Shown here piece after piece: positions 38,230-49,565 of a stretch of DNA of 64,000 nucleotides. The first letter of the stretch is position 1. Each line of letters opens with the position of its first letter. Both the position numbers and the translations under genes were made by a program. This DNA comes from Hybos culiciformis (Eukaryota > Arthropoda > Insecta > Diptera > Hybotidae). The notes under the pieces were generated by a model that saw only the letters and a program-made list of their open reading frames with translations, ran no database searches and was not told the origin of the DNA. The stretch lies in contig OZ023273.1 in assembly GCA_964007475.1 (NCBI GenBank), forward strand, positions 109,118,485-109,182,484, written 5' to 3'.

Positions 38230-38929
38230 CAAAGGTTTATCTGCAATTTCTCTTCTTTTCGAAGAGTTTACATTAGGCAACGTGCTGTTTTGAAAGCTCT
38301 CAAAAATCTGAATGTGAAAAAGTCAACTGGCCCTGATGGTATTCCGGCTGTGGTCCTAAAACATACTGCCTCTGTTCTGGCTAAACCTCTGCGCAACCTT
38401 TTCTATCTTTCATATTCATTTGGCATTTACCCCATCAAGTGGAAAGTTGTGCATGTTCAGCCTATTCCAAAAAGAGGCCATAAATGCGATCGCTCTAACT
38501 ACGCTTGCTTCTATTCTTTTCAAAGTAATGTAATCCCTCATTAATAATAAAATTAAAAAATACCTCGAATGCAACAAATTACTAAGTGACCAGCAATATG
38601 GTTTTCGTACGAATAAATCGACTGGTGACCTGATGACATATTTATCCCACAAGCTCAACACCAGTCTTCACAACTCCGGTGAGGCTTGTGTTGTTGCTTT
38701 GGATATAGCTAAGGCTTTTGATCGAGTCTGGCACCCGGCTTTGATTTCTAAAGTTAAATCAATTGGTCTAGGATCAGCCTTTGTCAACTGGATCAGTAAC
38801 TTTTTGCCTGGTCGTTCTATTCGCGCTGTTGTGGATGGATTCCAGTCACATTTTTTCAATATCAACTCCCCAACCCTTTTTCTAATTTTCATTAATGATC
38901 TTTTGAAATCAACTCTAAGTTTTTTCTAA
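38230..38929 (+). pseudogene. LINE (CR1/Jockey-type) reverse transcriptase relic
   Basis: Two offset frames together cover the finger and palm start of a non-LTR reverse transcriptase. Frame 1 (38230-38544) contains KKSTGPDGIPAVVLK, then WKVVHVQPIPKRG and SNYA. The reading then shifts frame by a small deletion after SNY, where 'RPIAL' is usual. Frame 2 has an in-frame TAA at 38531-38533, then LLSDQQYGFRTNKST, ALDIAKAFDRVWH (first catalytic Asp, near 38702) and PTLFLIFINDLL. The GVPQGS box is missing between NINS and PTLF, and the element stops before the YADD catalytic box. No endonuclease is seen. It is a 5'- and 3'-truncated, inactive copy. Confidence 0.92.
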
Positions 38930-41900
38930 TTTTTCAAGTAATAAATAAAATGAAATTGTTTAAACAATTGCCCCAATAAATTATTAGGATTGTGTTTCTT
39001 TTTCAAAAAATAAAGGAAATAAAGTGGGTGTTAAGAAATTATTCAATGATGATAGTAGCTACAGAAACAACCAAAACGAAAACAAAATAGAAAGAAATTT
39101 TATAATTCGTTGGAATTCGCTCATTGTATTTTATAGAATAAAATGTGTTATTTATTCCATTCGCCATATCATCTTCTTATTATATACTAATTTTCTTTTT
39201 CTTCTTAATTTTTGACTACTAGAGATTGCGTATTTATTTTCAAGTTGATAACTTGTGAAGGGCCATAAAATACTGGGATTTTATTATATTATTATTATTA
39301 TTATTTAGAATAACCAATTTTGATTTATAGAATCATCATAAATAAATGAATGAAATGACAGCAATTTGTTGTATATAGAATAAATAAAAATTGTGTACCA
39401 TTAATATCGTGGAAAATTAATGCTAAAAAATATTATCAAAATTTATTTATAAAATGCTAAAAAGGAGGGACATTGTAACACTTAAAGTTTACTAAAAATT
39501 GTATATGTCATATATTTTTTTTCTGATGATTCATTCAAAAAACTAGACATAAAGAATACAGAATTTATAATGTACTGAACATATACCTCCTACTTAAATT
39601 ATATACATAATAAATTTTTTTTTTGCGCGAATTTTTTTTTCTTCTTAACATCTTAATGTGCTTTTTAAAGGACACTCAAAGAATTATAAGTAATACACAT
39701 TTCTCTGAAACGGATCCAGAATAAAATTTATATATCTTTTTTAAAGGAAAAATAACTTATAATTTTTCTAAGGAGTCCAGTGCAGCAAACTCTGGTCTTG
39801 AACGTTTTATATTCTTGTACAATTACCGGATATAAGTAGTTATTTCTACCCTCAAGGGTGATGTTCCTATTTATAAATTTATCGCTGACTTTTGATTTAT
39901 TTCTAGAATCTTATAAACTCCTCCAAATTCTTTTAACATCAGGAAATTATTGATAAATAATACTATTAAAATTGTTTCTATTAATTTAAAAATAAATTTA
40001 TTATTCTTTCTAAGAATTAACTACATAAGATTAGAAAATAATTCATTTAATTCAAATAAGAGCAGTATTTTGACAGTATCTGTATTAAAAATTTATCAGT
40101 GTTGTCAATCAAAAATATATAAATTAATTTTTGATGTTAAATATCTCTATTGAAAGTTTTTTTTTCAGATTTTTTTATCTTAATTTTTCTAAGAATTTTA
40201 TGTTCTTGTTAGTGTTTGGAATAAAATTTTTTTTTAAATAAACTATATAATATAAGATATAAAGAACATTTAAGCGTATATGACATCACGACGTTATGGA
40301 GTACTCGCTATCACACTTATAATACACACAAATCAACACTGGCAACATGAATGAAACCTTATGTATATACTCATACTCAAAAAATGAAAGCATATATCAT
40401 TCTTATACCTGGAGCCAACTTTTGGCAGGTTAATTCAAGCTGACTTCTTACATAAATACTTGTGCTAGACACAGTAATTTAAAAAAAATAATGTAGACCC
40501 AAACTTCTATAAGTTTAATTCGTGCTTGTTGTTCACTTAACATACAAAATGTATACAATATTTGTATATTTATAGTTATATTTTTGTCATAGCAATGATT
40601 ACTTTGGGAAAGAAATAAATTTATACATTTATTTGTTCTAACGATTAAGTAATAAGCGGATTTTATGTAAAAAAAAGAACTGCTCTACATTGCTTTTGTA
40701 CAAAAAAAAATTTATAAAAATAAAATAGCTTTAAAAAAATCAAATTTTTATTTTTTATAAATATTGATGTTTATATTCTGTCTTGAATTCTTTAATTTGT
40801 AGTAAAATAGGACTATTGTGTAATATTACCTACCTCATACTCTCATGAATAATATTAAATTAATATTTGAATAAATTTTGGCGCTCAGCCCTGCAATATT
40901 GATATTTATTTTCTGTATTTATGTTATGTTTTTGAAACTTAATAAAGGCAAAAAAAAATACTGCATAAAAGTTATACGTTTTTTTATAAAAATGATAACA
41001 AATTTTGGAATCAGAGGTTGACCCGAAAATTTATTCAAACAGTACACATTATAGTTTGAACCATGGATTATCAGGTCTTGAGTTTGGCCCAACCAGTTTT
41101 CTGATTGTTTTTTGTCTTTTTTCGATATATTATAGGGTAAATCGTAGATGTAATTTTGAAAAAAATTTCGTCAAAACATGGTTAGTTTCAAAACCTCATT
41201 TGTTTCTCATTCAATATTTTCCTTTAAGTCATTAGATCATTAATAACGAAAATACTTTAGTCTGCGTATATGAAAATAAATTTTAGCAAATTTATAATTC
41301 ATAAACTTAATAAATTTTTGTTCTTTTTTGTTTTGAATATTTAAAGAATTTATTATATTACTATATTTTTGTCGTAAATATGCCGCTCGCAAGGCATTAG
41401 AAAAATTTACCTTTTTTTTTTTATTTATTTTATGCCATATAAAACATGAAAAAAGGACATTATTTTTTCATGGTCAAATTCACATAAATATCAACAAATT
41501 TATTTAACTATATATATGGATAGAAAAAGCAAAAGATTTGGTAAAACAAAAAAGGGCATAGAGAATAAAAAGTTCTATGTCTTAAGGTGAACAACATATT
41601 AAGGAAAAATTCTTTACATAAAACCATATTCCCATTAATATTTTTTATTTTTGATTATTTTTTCAGGATAACATACAACGCACATATACATAACATTATA
41701 CAGAACATAATATGCAATACATAAGTCTATACTTGTGTTAATAAATATTATATACATACAATACTATTAAAGAACAATATTTCAATTTACAAAAATGTTA
41801 AACATAAGAAAAAAATAAAATAATAAGAGAGAAAATTTAGAATACTGAATGAAATAAAAGAAAATTAGGAATAAAAGTCTTTAACAGTTTTTATCATTTA

Positions 41901-42869
41901 ATAATTTATTAATTTTATATTAAAAAAACATGATATTAAATAAAAAAAAAAAGTTTGGAACATGTTGTAAGTACAATTACGGAGAAAAAATATAAAACTA
42001 ACATCTAGGTTTCTACTAAACTGGTAAATCTTAATTTTGAACATAAAATATAAAAAAATTTAAGTTTATTTTATTTCAATTCCAAAAATTGCAAAACAGA
42101 TATTTAAAATGATCAAAAAATTTGCAGTTAATTTATACTAAAAACATATTCGTAAAAATAATAGGAAAAAGTCAGTCAACTAGTATGAAAGAAAAACGTG
42201 TGCCAAACTTAATAAGATATTGTGCAAAAAAAAATTGTGAACTAGAACTACGCAATCGGTAGAAGTTTAAAATTTATCCAATAAAAATTAATATAGAAGA
42301 TAGTTTTTGACATATTAGATCCTGGAAAATTTTTTAGTTATTTTCTTCTATTTTTTTTAATGATGTTGTTTTTTCTTTAAACAAAAATATTTTCTTTTTT
42401 GAGCACAACCATGATTTTCAATATATATTTCTCTGACACGAATAAAAACTTATTATTATGTTTTTTTTTTATAAAATATATATTCACAACAAAAGTACAT
42501 AACATTAATAGCTTTCGGCTATATGAAATATGAAGTAGAGAAATGTTAAATATTTTACTTTTTTTTTTTCTTTTTTTCATTTATAGTTCATAACCATTTC
42601 ATCTTCAAGAAAAATATTGTCGTCTTTCGGTATACGTACATTTTTTTTTCTTGTATAACGAATAATATAAACATTTCAAAGAATGAAAAAAAAAAAAAAC
42701 ATAATAAAAATTATAGTTTTTGACAATAAATGCCATTCTTTTATTAAAACAAAATTTGGATTAAATCAGTAAAATAATATATTTTCATTATATATTTTCT
42801 TTTTGCAAAGAAATCGAGAATAAAATAAATTTTCTCAAAATAAATATTTTTTTTTTTATCGAGTTTTCA
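38930..42869. other. AT-rich region, no gene seen
   Basis: Includes small (TTA)n runs near 39285-39305. No coding, splice or transposon-terminal signal convinces me. Confidence 0.55.
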
Positions 42870-43147
42870 AAAATAAAAATAAGTTAAAAACGAGTTTTCC
42901 AAAAAACTGAGACCAGACCGCATGAAAAAGTAGAAAATTACTTTTTCTTCCCACACAGAGGTGGACTCAGATTTTTTGATTGGGACATTTCTCTTGAATA
43001 TTCTTTACCTTCATGAATCAATATACTTACGTCCCAATCAAAAAATCTGAGTCCACCTATGTGTGGGAAGAAAAAGTTATTTTCTACTTTTTCATGCGGC
43101 CTGGCCTCAGTTTTTTGGAAAACTCGTTTTTAACTTATTTTTATTTT
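42870..43147. repeat. Long inverted repeat, 117-bp arms around a 44-bp loop
   Basis: The left arm 42870-42986 and right arm 43031-43147 are reverse complements with only a handful of differences (for example GACCAGACCGCATG against GGCCAGGCCGCATG). The arm runs from AAATAAAAATAAGTTAAAAA through CGAGTTTTCC, GAAAAAGTAG and CCCACACA to GATTTTTTGATTGGGAC. The short loop makes this a strong hairpin former as DNA or RNA. The 129-codon frame that begins in the right arm is incidental. Confidence 0.92.
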
Positions 43148-43189
43148 CTGCCTTTTTCACGTTAACTAAATTGTTATTATGTGCTGCAT

Positions 43190-43875
43190 GGATGTTTGAA
43201 AACAATTTTATGACTAATCATATCGATGAAAATTTTTCCGATGATTTTTCCGCTTTTTCGCGTTTTCCATGGAGTTTTCTGCAAAAGCAACTTTATGCAA
43301 CTCATTTCGCTCTACAACTTTGTCTCAGGTTGCAAAAGGCTCAAACGCTTCCTTGGTCGGAAAAACTCCGGAAAAGCGTTTTACATGAATTTTCTTCGAT
43401 TTTTTCTGCATGTTTTCACCATTGTCGGAGAGAAAGTAATGATGCCAGTTGATAGGGAATTTGATCCTACATAATTTAGAAAAATTGTTTACCGGAAAAT
43501 TTTCCGGAAAATTCCGGAAAATTTTTTCGGAAAAATCAGAAAACTTTGCATTTTTCCTAAAACGGATTTATCACTACTCAAATTTGTACCAAATTTTCAA
43601 ATGATTTTTCCCGATTTTCCGGGTTTTCCATGGAAATTTCCGCTTCAAATTTTGATAGCTTCAATTATCACGCGACATGAACCTGTGTGCCAAATTTCAG
43701 CTCGCTGTGATGACGAAAAGTGGGTCTACCAGAGTGTCGAAAATAGTAAAGAAATATACAGACAAATTACTTTCCAAGTTAATAAGAATTGTGTCCTCAA
43801 AAAAAAACAGACTGTATGTTTTTTTTTTTCTGTCAGACACTAAAATTCTTATAATTATGAAACCGCCAGGTTGAA
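43190..43875. mobile_element. Non-coding interspersed element with two diverged copies of a TTTTCCATGG unit
   Basis: ATGATTTTTCCGCTTTTTCG, CGTTTTCCATGGAGTTTTC (43240-43279) recurs as ATGATTTTTCCCGATTTTCC, GGGTTTTCCATGGAAATTTC (43600-43640). Between them is a TCCGGAAAATT-rich patch (43480-43530). The right part contains CGCGACATGAACCTGTGTGC, CAAATTTCAGCTCG and ends near ACAGACAAA. The 'CAAATTTCAG..' body and ACAGACAAA tail recall the element at 2323-3555, suggesting a related class. The overlapping open frames lie in different frames and have no domain. Confidence 0.5.
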
Positions 43876-43988
43876 TTCAATATCTAAATATGCGTGGAAT
43901 CTATTTCACTTTCATCTAAACTAAAGCGTAAGATCCTACGAGTATAGATAAAAGCTCCGAAGATAGAAGCTGCTCTCAACATATTAGT

Positions 43989-44252
43989 ACATTCGTCTGC
44001 TAAGAAATGAAACAACGTATAATGAAAAGTATAGTTTCGAGTAATTTGAGTTTAAAGATTTGAAAATTAATTAAAACGTATAGAAAAATAAAAAGTAACA
44101 TACAATTTTCATCTAAAAAACATATTTTAATCAACATTAAGAATATTCCAAAGTAGTTGTACTTATAAAATCGAGTACGAGGAATCGAATGGTGTTATTG
44201 TCAAATAATGACGTATAAATGTCGTACGTTGTTTCATTTCTTAGCGGACGAT
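43989..44252. mobile_element. MITE, 264 bp, with 8-bp target duplication ATATTAGT
   Basis: The inverted ends share CTGCTAAGAAATGAAACAAC (left, 44000 onward) and GTTGTTTCATTTCTTAGCGG (right), about 25-30 bp in all with a few changes. ATATTAGT occurs directly before (43981-43988) and directly after (44253-44260). An 8-bp duplication fits hAT, P or Merlin-like elements. There is no coding sequence. Confidence 0.72.
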
Positions 44253-44646
44253 ATATTAGTGGATATCGATTGAAGGAACTTAAAAAATTTACTATTATAT
44301 TAGTTTGAAGTAAAAACAAAATGTTTTAAATAACAAAAATATTGTAGTTTTATTGATTTTTAACAATAAAAAGAATATTTAAGGTTTCCAAAATTATTAA
44401 CATTTATAAAAGAAAATATAACGCTTAAAATTTCATTATTATACAACTACACTGAGAGAAGAGATCTATTACCGTAATAGTAATATGCAACAATAGAAAT
44501 TTGATGGTTGCCGAAATCAACTTATGGTTGTGGAAACCTCACGTTAGCGTGTAATAATATATATTTTTACCAAAATCAATTTATTGGTTGTGGCAAACTC
44601 ATGCTAACTATTACCGCAATCATATATTTTTGCCACAATCAACTTA

Positions 44647-44735
44647 CTCTTGCTTTTTTTTTATTTTTTTTTTGTTTTTTTTTGTTTTTTTTTTGTTTTT
44701 TTTCGCTTTTTTTTTTATATATTGGTTTTTTTTTT
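44647..44735. repeat. Poly-T low-complexity tract
   Basis: Runs of seven to ten T interrupted by A, G or C. The two overlapping phenylalanine-rich open frames here are artefacts of the tract. Confidence 0.9.
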
Positions 44736-45656
44736 ATTTGTTTATGGGCACCCATCTAAGTTGTATCACTACGAGATGTTGCGTAACCTTCTGTGTTCAA
44801 TGTGATGTGGTCTTCCACCAAGCACGAAGCGTGAGTTTTTCAATATCGGAAGCACACTAATAGAATTTAATGCTTTTTAGGCTTACAAATAATACAGTAT
44901 TAAATAAGGCAAGATATTGAAATGCTCTGAAATACATAGGCTCATTTTAATTATTTTGAAGTTAACATCTGTACATTTAATGTTTATTACAAAATTGATC
45001 CGAATGTTTTTACTTTAGAAAAAAAATTTAATTTGAATTATTTGAATATCTAAAAATTATATCGTTTTATTGTATCTTCAAATCACAAAAAAAAAATCAA
45101 ATTAGTATACTTTTCAGCGCAAATAATGAATTTCCTTTACTCATTATTCTTATTCTTATACGTAATTCCCTTTCCTACATTCTAATGTTTTTTAGACTGT
45201 AAATTTAGTGTCTCGGCTATTAAAGCAAATTAAATTCCTATCCCTTTCATATTATTAAGGATGCATAATTTAAAATCATTATTCGCTACATTGAAATTTA
45301 GTTTAACGCCTGCTATGAAATTTAGCCGTTAATAAAAATTCCATACAAAAAATAATGATTTCAAAAAATTTTCCATTAGTACAGAATTTCAGTATTGTAA
45401 AGCGACATCTGATTAATATAATCAATACTGAAATTCTCTTTGAATGGGAAATTTTTTGTAATCAATAATGAATTAAATTTTTGCATTATTAATATTAGAA
45501 AGCGTATAGAAAGAAATATGTATTGTAAATAAAAGGTAATATTGGGGTAATTCCTATTGAATGCAAGTTCTGAATGCACTATTCAAATTTTAATCTATGA
45601 TTTTTTTGTTAAATATTAAAATCATACGGAAGCACTCAATACGTTCAATATATGAA

Positions 45657-45734
45657 GGATTCGTCCCTGTCTTCCACTGAGCTATGTCAGTAATATATGT
45701 ACAACAATGTATTAAATAGAAAATATAAATTCGG
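45657..45734 (-). other. tRNA-like half-module inside the 44.4-46.2 kb element
   Basis: On the minus strand, TAGCTCAGTGGAAG is a good A-box-like sequence and is followed almost at once by GGGACGAATCC, a degenerate B box. The interior of the tRNA is missing. The flanking AATTTATATTTTCTATTT is shared with the tRNA-like module at 50118-50221, so the two copies are homologous beyond the tRNA part. It is not a functional tRNA. Confidence 0.5.
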
Positions 45735-46261
45735 TATCTATTAAAACTACCATACACTTACCAAAAAATGTTTGTATTAGCACACACAGTGTGAACACAA
45801 TGTATGTGTTGACACACACAGTGTGTGCACACATCAAATACTTTATTTGAAACCGATCATATTTTCCTGCAACTAACAGTATTTTGTTCCAAGAATCAAA
45901 TAATACTCTTTTAAGGAAAAATAAATTTTATTAAGAGAAAATAATTTGACCCAAAAAATAGATAGTTTTTGTAAAAAAAATTTTGTTCCAGTAAATTAAA
46001 GTCATCATTTTAATTCTGTTTCAGTCAAAGAATCTACAAAAAAAAAACAAAAAAATTAAGGAAATTATTTACCAAAACATAAATTCTGTTGCAGGAATAA
46101 ACATAATTTTAAGGCAAGGGAAACTCTTTTTTGACAAAATATTTTTCATTCTCTGAAAAAAAAACAATGTTGTTGAAACAGAATTATTGTTATTGCAAAA
46201 AAAATATATTGGTCGAAAATGGATTAAAAAAAAAATTTCTGTCAGTGTATAATGGCTACAT

Positions 46262-46680
46262 GACATAACCGCGAATGTCATAACCGCGAAACTTTCTTGT
46301 CATAACCGCGAAATAAAAAATAAAAATGTCATAACCGCGAAAAATGTCTTATATATTTTTTTGTCATAACCGCGAAAAAATATGGCAAAAAAATGAGAAA
46401 ATTTCGTTTCGCGGTTATAACAAAAATTTTTGTTATAACCGCGAAACACAAAATTTCGATATTTATCATTTCGCGGTTATAACAAAAATTTTTGTTATAA
46501 CCGCGAAATGAAAAAAATCGAATTTTTGTGTTTCGCGGTTATAACAAAAATAAAATTAGTTTCGCGGTTATAACAAAAATTTTTGTTATAACCGCGAAAC
46601 TCATACAAATTCTAGTTTCGCGGTTATGACAAAAGATTTTCGCGGTTATGACATTCGCGGTTATGTCAGTTCACCGTATT
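46262..46680. repeat. Foldback array of ATAACCGCGAA motifs with three perfect palindromes over 40 bp
   Basis: About fifteen copies of ATAACCGCGAA or its inverse TTCGCGGTTAT. The outer five left copies read CATAACCGCGAA and the outer right copies TTCGCGGTTATGAC, forming inverted ends (GACATAACCGCGAATGTCAT on the left, matched inverted on the right). The inner copies read GTTATAACCGCGAAA and are joined head to head into perfect palindromes centred on AAAAATTTTT, at 46406-46447, 46467-46510 and 46558-46601 (42-44 bp). The overall structure is palindromes nested within a larger inverted repeat. No coding region. Confidence 0.92.
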
Positions 46681-47432
46681 ATTATACGTTATAGTATCGA
46701 TTTGATATAGACATAGTATAAGTATGAGTGTGCACAAAGCACAATTCAAGCTTCAGGAAAAATAATTTATTTAAAACCTTTTGATACTGCTTTCGATGCC
46801 AGTTTTTCTTCTACATAACAATATTTGAATTAAAACCATTTAAATGAAAAATTGTCAATTATGAGAAAAACAGATACTGTTGAACATATTATCTCCCTCC
46901 CTTTGGAAATATCCTTATTAAGTTCACGGATTTCAATTTTCAGTCGATAATAAAACAACAACATTTTTGATAATAACTTTTTAACAGTTTTACATAAAGC
47001 TTGTCAATGAGAATGAGATTTAAATCATTTCTTCTTCTAGATAATATACATTTTATTATATCAAAAACAAAAAGTTTAATTTTTGATTTGATGTGGGAGA
47101 AAACATAATGTATATATATGTACTTTATACTACACATGGAAAATTTTATCATGGTAGAATTTTTTTCATGATAATTTTAAATTATAATTTTATTTCATTT
47201 TTAAATAAAAACAAATTAATTTCAAAAAGCAATTCAGTTCTAAAGGTTCCATTTTCATTATCCATTTTGTTTGAAAAGATACCATTTTGCTTCTGATATT
47301 TAACTTTTATCTTTCCAATTATTCCATTTACATTTATATACATAATAATATATTACGTAATAATATCTTACATATACATATGTAATTGTAATTAAATGTC
47401 CTTTTAAACTTAACTTTATATTTTGTTTCTAG
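46681..47432. other. Presumed 5' intron or UTR region upstream of the GABA-B-R1 exon
   Basis: AT-rich, with no coding signal. It ends in TTTATATTTTGTTTCTAG, the acceptor of the exon at 47433. The short open frames at 46940-47296 are compositional. Confidence 0.6.
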
Positions 47433-47681
47433 GATATGACATGTGATGGTGTTGTGACATTCTGGATATTATTATTTTTTGTTTCCATATTTAAAATTGA
47501 AATAACATTTGGAAAACAAAATGAACTACATATTGGTGGAATATTTCCAATAAATGGTAAGGGAGGATGGCAAGGTGGTCAAGCATGTATGCCAGCTGCA
47601 AAATTGGCATTGGATGATGTTAATAAAGCAAAAAATTTATTACCTGATTTTGTACTTAAATTACATAGCAATGATAGTGAG
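47433..47681 (+). CDS. GABA-B-R1: GABA-B receptor subunit 1, first coding exon (signal peptide and start of ligand-binding domain)
   Basis: The metabotropic GABA-B receptor subunit 1 is a class C G-protein-coupled receptor of the neuronal plasma membrane; it binds GABA through an extracellular Venus-flytrap domain and acts as a heterodimer with subunit 2. This exon encodes residues 1-82. Residues about 8-22 (VTFWILLFFVSIF) form a hydrophobic signal peptide, followed by LHIGGIFPINGKGGWQGGQA and CMPAAKLALDDVN, the strongly conserved start of the domain in insects, and by LHSNDSE. The exon follows TTTGTTTCTAG and has its ATG three bases in (47436). It ends GAG|GTTAGT at 47681, phase 0, just before the expected Cys. 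The other exons, including all seven transmembrane helices, are outside the window. The start looks right because no upstream in-frame coding fits before the signal peptide. Confidence 0.94.
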
Positions 47682-49112
47682 GTTAGTAAAATAAAATAAT
47701 ATTCATGTCTATATTTTATTTGATAACTAAATTTAAAGCTATATCATAATCAAAAAGATAATATTTTTGAATATTCAAATATTGGTTCTATATGTTTTAG
47801 ATTAATAAAAACATTTATTTTTGTAAAATTCTTTTGAATCTGAATATATTTATTTAATTTTGAAATATTTATCTTTAATGGTATTAAATTGGAAAATAAT
47901 GACAGAAATTTCGGTATATTGATGAAAAAATATTGCTGTTCAACGTTATATCCAATGTTATTTGATCAATCAAAATGGTTTATTAAAAATTCATAGATAC
48001 ACTTAATAACTTGATTTTATTTTTCAGATTTACGAATTTTTTGTTTTCTTGTATTGTCTTCAGGATAAAATCAGTCAATTTTAATCTTTACTATTTATTT
48101 AACGAGATACATTTTATAAGTTATATGTTATGATCTTATGAACCTTATTCAATCCTTACATAAATCATTACTTTAAATTTAATTAATATATAATATAGAT
48201 GAAAAAATTGAAGTATGCATATAAAATTTTGTTCAATCGTTGATTAAAATTAACTAGGAATACAAAAATTTCTTTTTAAATTGCCAGTTCAATTCTGAAA
48301 AAAATAATTCATAATTTTTAATTCCATGACCGATGATAAAACGTTTTTGATGTACTACTATACTACTAAATAATATTATATTCGAAAAATATCAAAAATA
48401 ACATACTAGTTGAGTATAGGATTTTATGTTCTTATTATATAATTATATAGAATGTTCTGTTTGCACAAGAAGATCATAAATAAAACATAAAATTTTTGGA
48501 TAGAGAAAATTTTTAACATAAAAATAAAATTAGAAAAGAATTTAATATCTGAAAATTACTCAAACCAAATTTTGTTTTTTTTTAAGTTTTATTTTTCTCT
48601 GATGAAATTCACATTTGTTTTTTTTTTCCTTTTTACGAAAATTTAATGAAAAAAAAAAATTTTAATTTGACTTCAAATAATTAAGTTGCCAATGTTGAAC
48701 ATATAATAATAATTTTCTTTTTAATATGAATATAATAATTTCCCAGGAGATTGAGTTATTTCAAAGTATAATGTTTTAATAAATGTTTTTAATTAATAAA
48801 AATATCTGATATCATGTTTTAAAAGCTTATATGATTACTCATATGTTGTTGTTATATATTTATATTCTTAAAATTCTTGAAATTCAAAATTTTTATTATT
48901 TAAATAAATATAGATTTCAGGTCAGAGAAATCTTCCAGTGCTTAGTTATCATATTGAGCACATTTTAAGAGTAATTAAATATAATAAACAAGATCTGAGC
49001 TTTCGGAAGATAATTTTTATTGAAAAGCTTGATTTTTATTGAAAAGCTGATGCTTTCGTGCAAATGAGTTTATCTCACCAAAAGAAAAAGCGTTAAAAAA
49101 AAAAAATTATGA
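47682..49112. other. Start of GABA-B-R1 intron, no other gene seen
   Basis: Begins with the donor GTTAGTAAAATAAAA. AT-rich; I looked for the next receptor exon (CEPGLGA-like) in all plus frames by eye here and to the end of the window and did not find it. Confidence 0.7.
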
Positions 49113-49565
49113 AATCCTAATGGGACAAAATCCAAACAAAAAAAATCCAAATGTCCCAAAATCCAAATAAAAAAATCCAAATGGGACAAAAGCCAAACTT
49201 TTTTTTTTTTTTTAAAGTAATAAAAATACTGGTTACTTGAAAATTGCGTACACATGAAAATTGCTCACATGAAAATTGCTCACACTTTCATTCATAATTA
49301 TCCCTTTTACACACGGAAAGAAAAAAAACGTTGTTCCTGAACGAAAAATTAAGCAACAAATTTTGTTTGTGGTCTTCTTTTATGACAAACAAAGGTCTCC
49401 ATTGCATTAAAAGTAGCTTCCTTTTAAAGCCAATACCTAGTACTTTTGCAGCAAAAGGAAACCAATTGTTGCAGTTTGCTTCAAAAGAAATTTGTTTAAG
49501 ACAAACAAATAAATAAGATTGCATTAAAAGTGGATTACTTTTAAAGCAAATACTTTATTTTTCCT

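Larger units (their letters stand above)
44449..46248. mobile_element. Putative 1.8-kb non-autonomous element with ACACTGA[G/C]AGAA termini and a tRNA-like module
   Basis: The left end ACACTGAGAGAA (44449-44460) is matched by the inverted right end TTCTGTCAGTGT (46237-46248), one mismatch in twelve. Inside, from left to right: a block repeating ATCAACTTATGGTTGTGG-like text three times (44500-44650), a poly-T low-complexity tract (44650-44735), unremarkable AT-rich DNA, a tRNA-like half-module (45657-45734), and a CACACACAGTGTG repeat (45781-45835). No transposase is present and no target duplication is evident, so the limits are tentative. Its architecture parallels the element at 49312-50883. 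Confidence 0.42.

Noticed and set aside
38416..38892. Minus-strand frames in the LINE relic
   Set aside because: Reverse transcriptase motifs lie on the plus strand; the minus frames are shadows.
43063..43474. Open frame of 129 codons and its overlapping neighbour as genes
   Set aside because: The first begins inside the hairpin arm at 42870-43147 and both run into a non-coding interspersed repeat. No domain, and the frames disagree.
44508..44860. Phenylalanine-rich open frames as membrane proteins
   Set aside because: They are translations of a poly-T tract inside a transposon.
46262..46680. CRISPR-like array of palindromic repeats
   Set aside because: The copies alternate orientation to form head-to-head palindromes and the spacers are not regular in length. 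This is a foldback array.
49070..49255. Minus-strand frame with LGHLDFF repeats as a peptide gene
   Set aside because: It is the translated TTTGGATTTTGTCCC array at the left end of the MULE relic.
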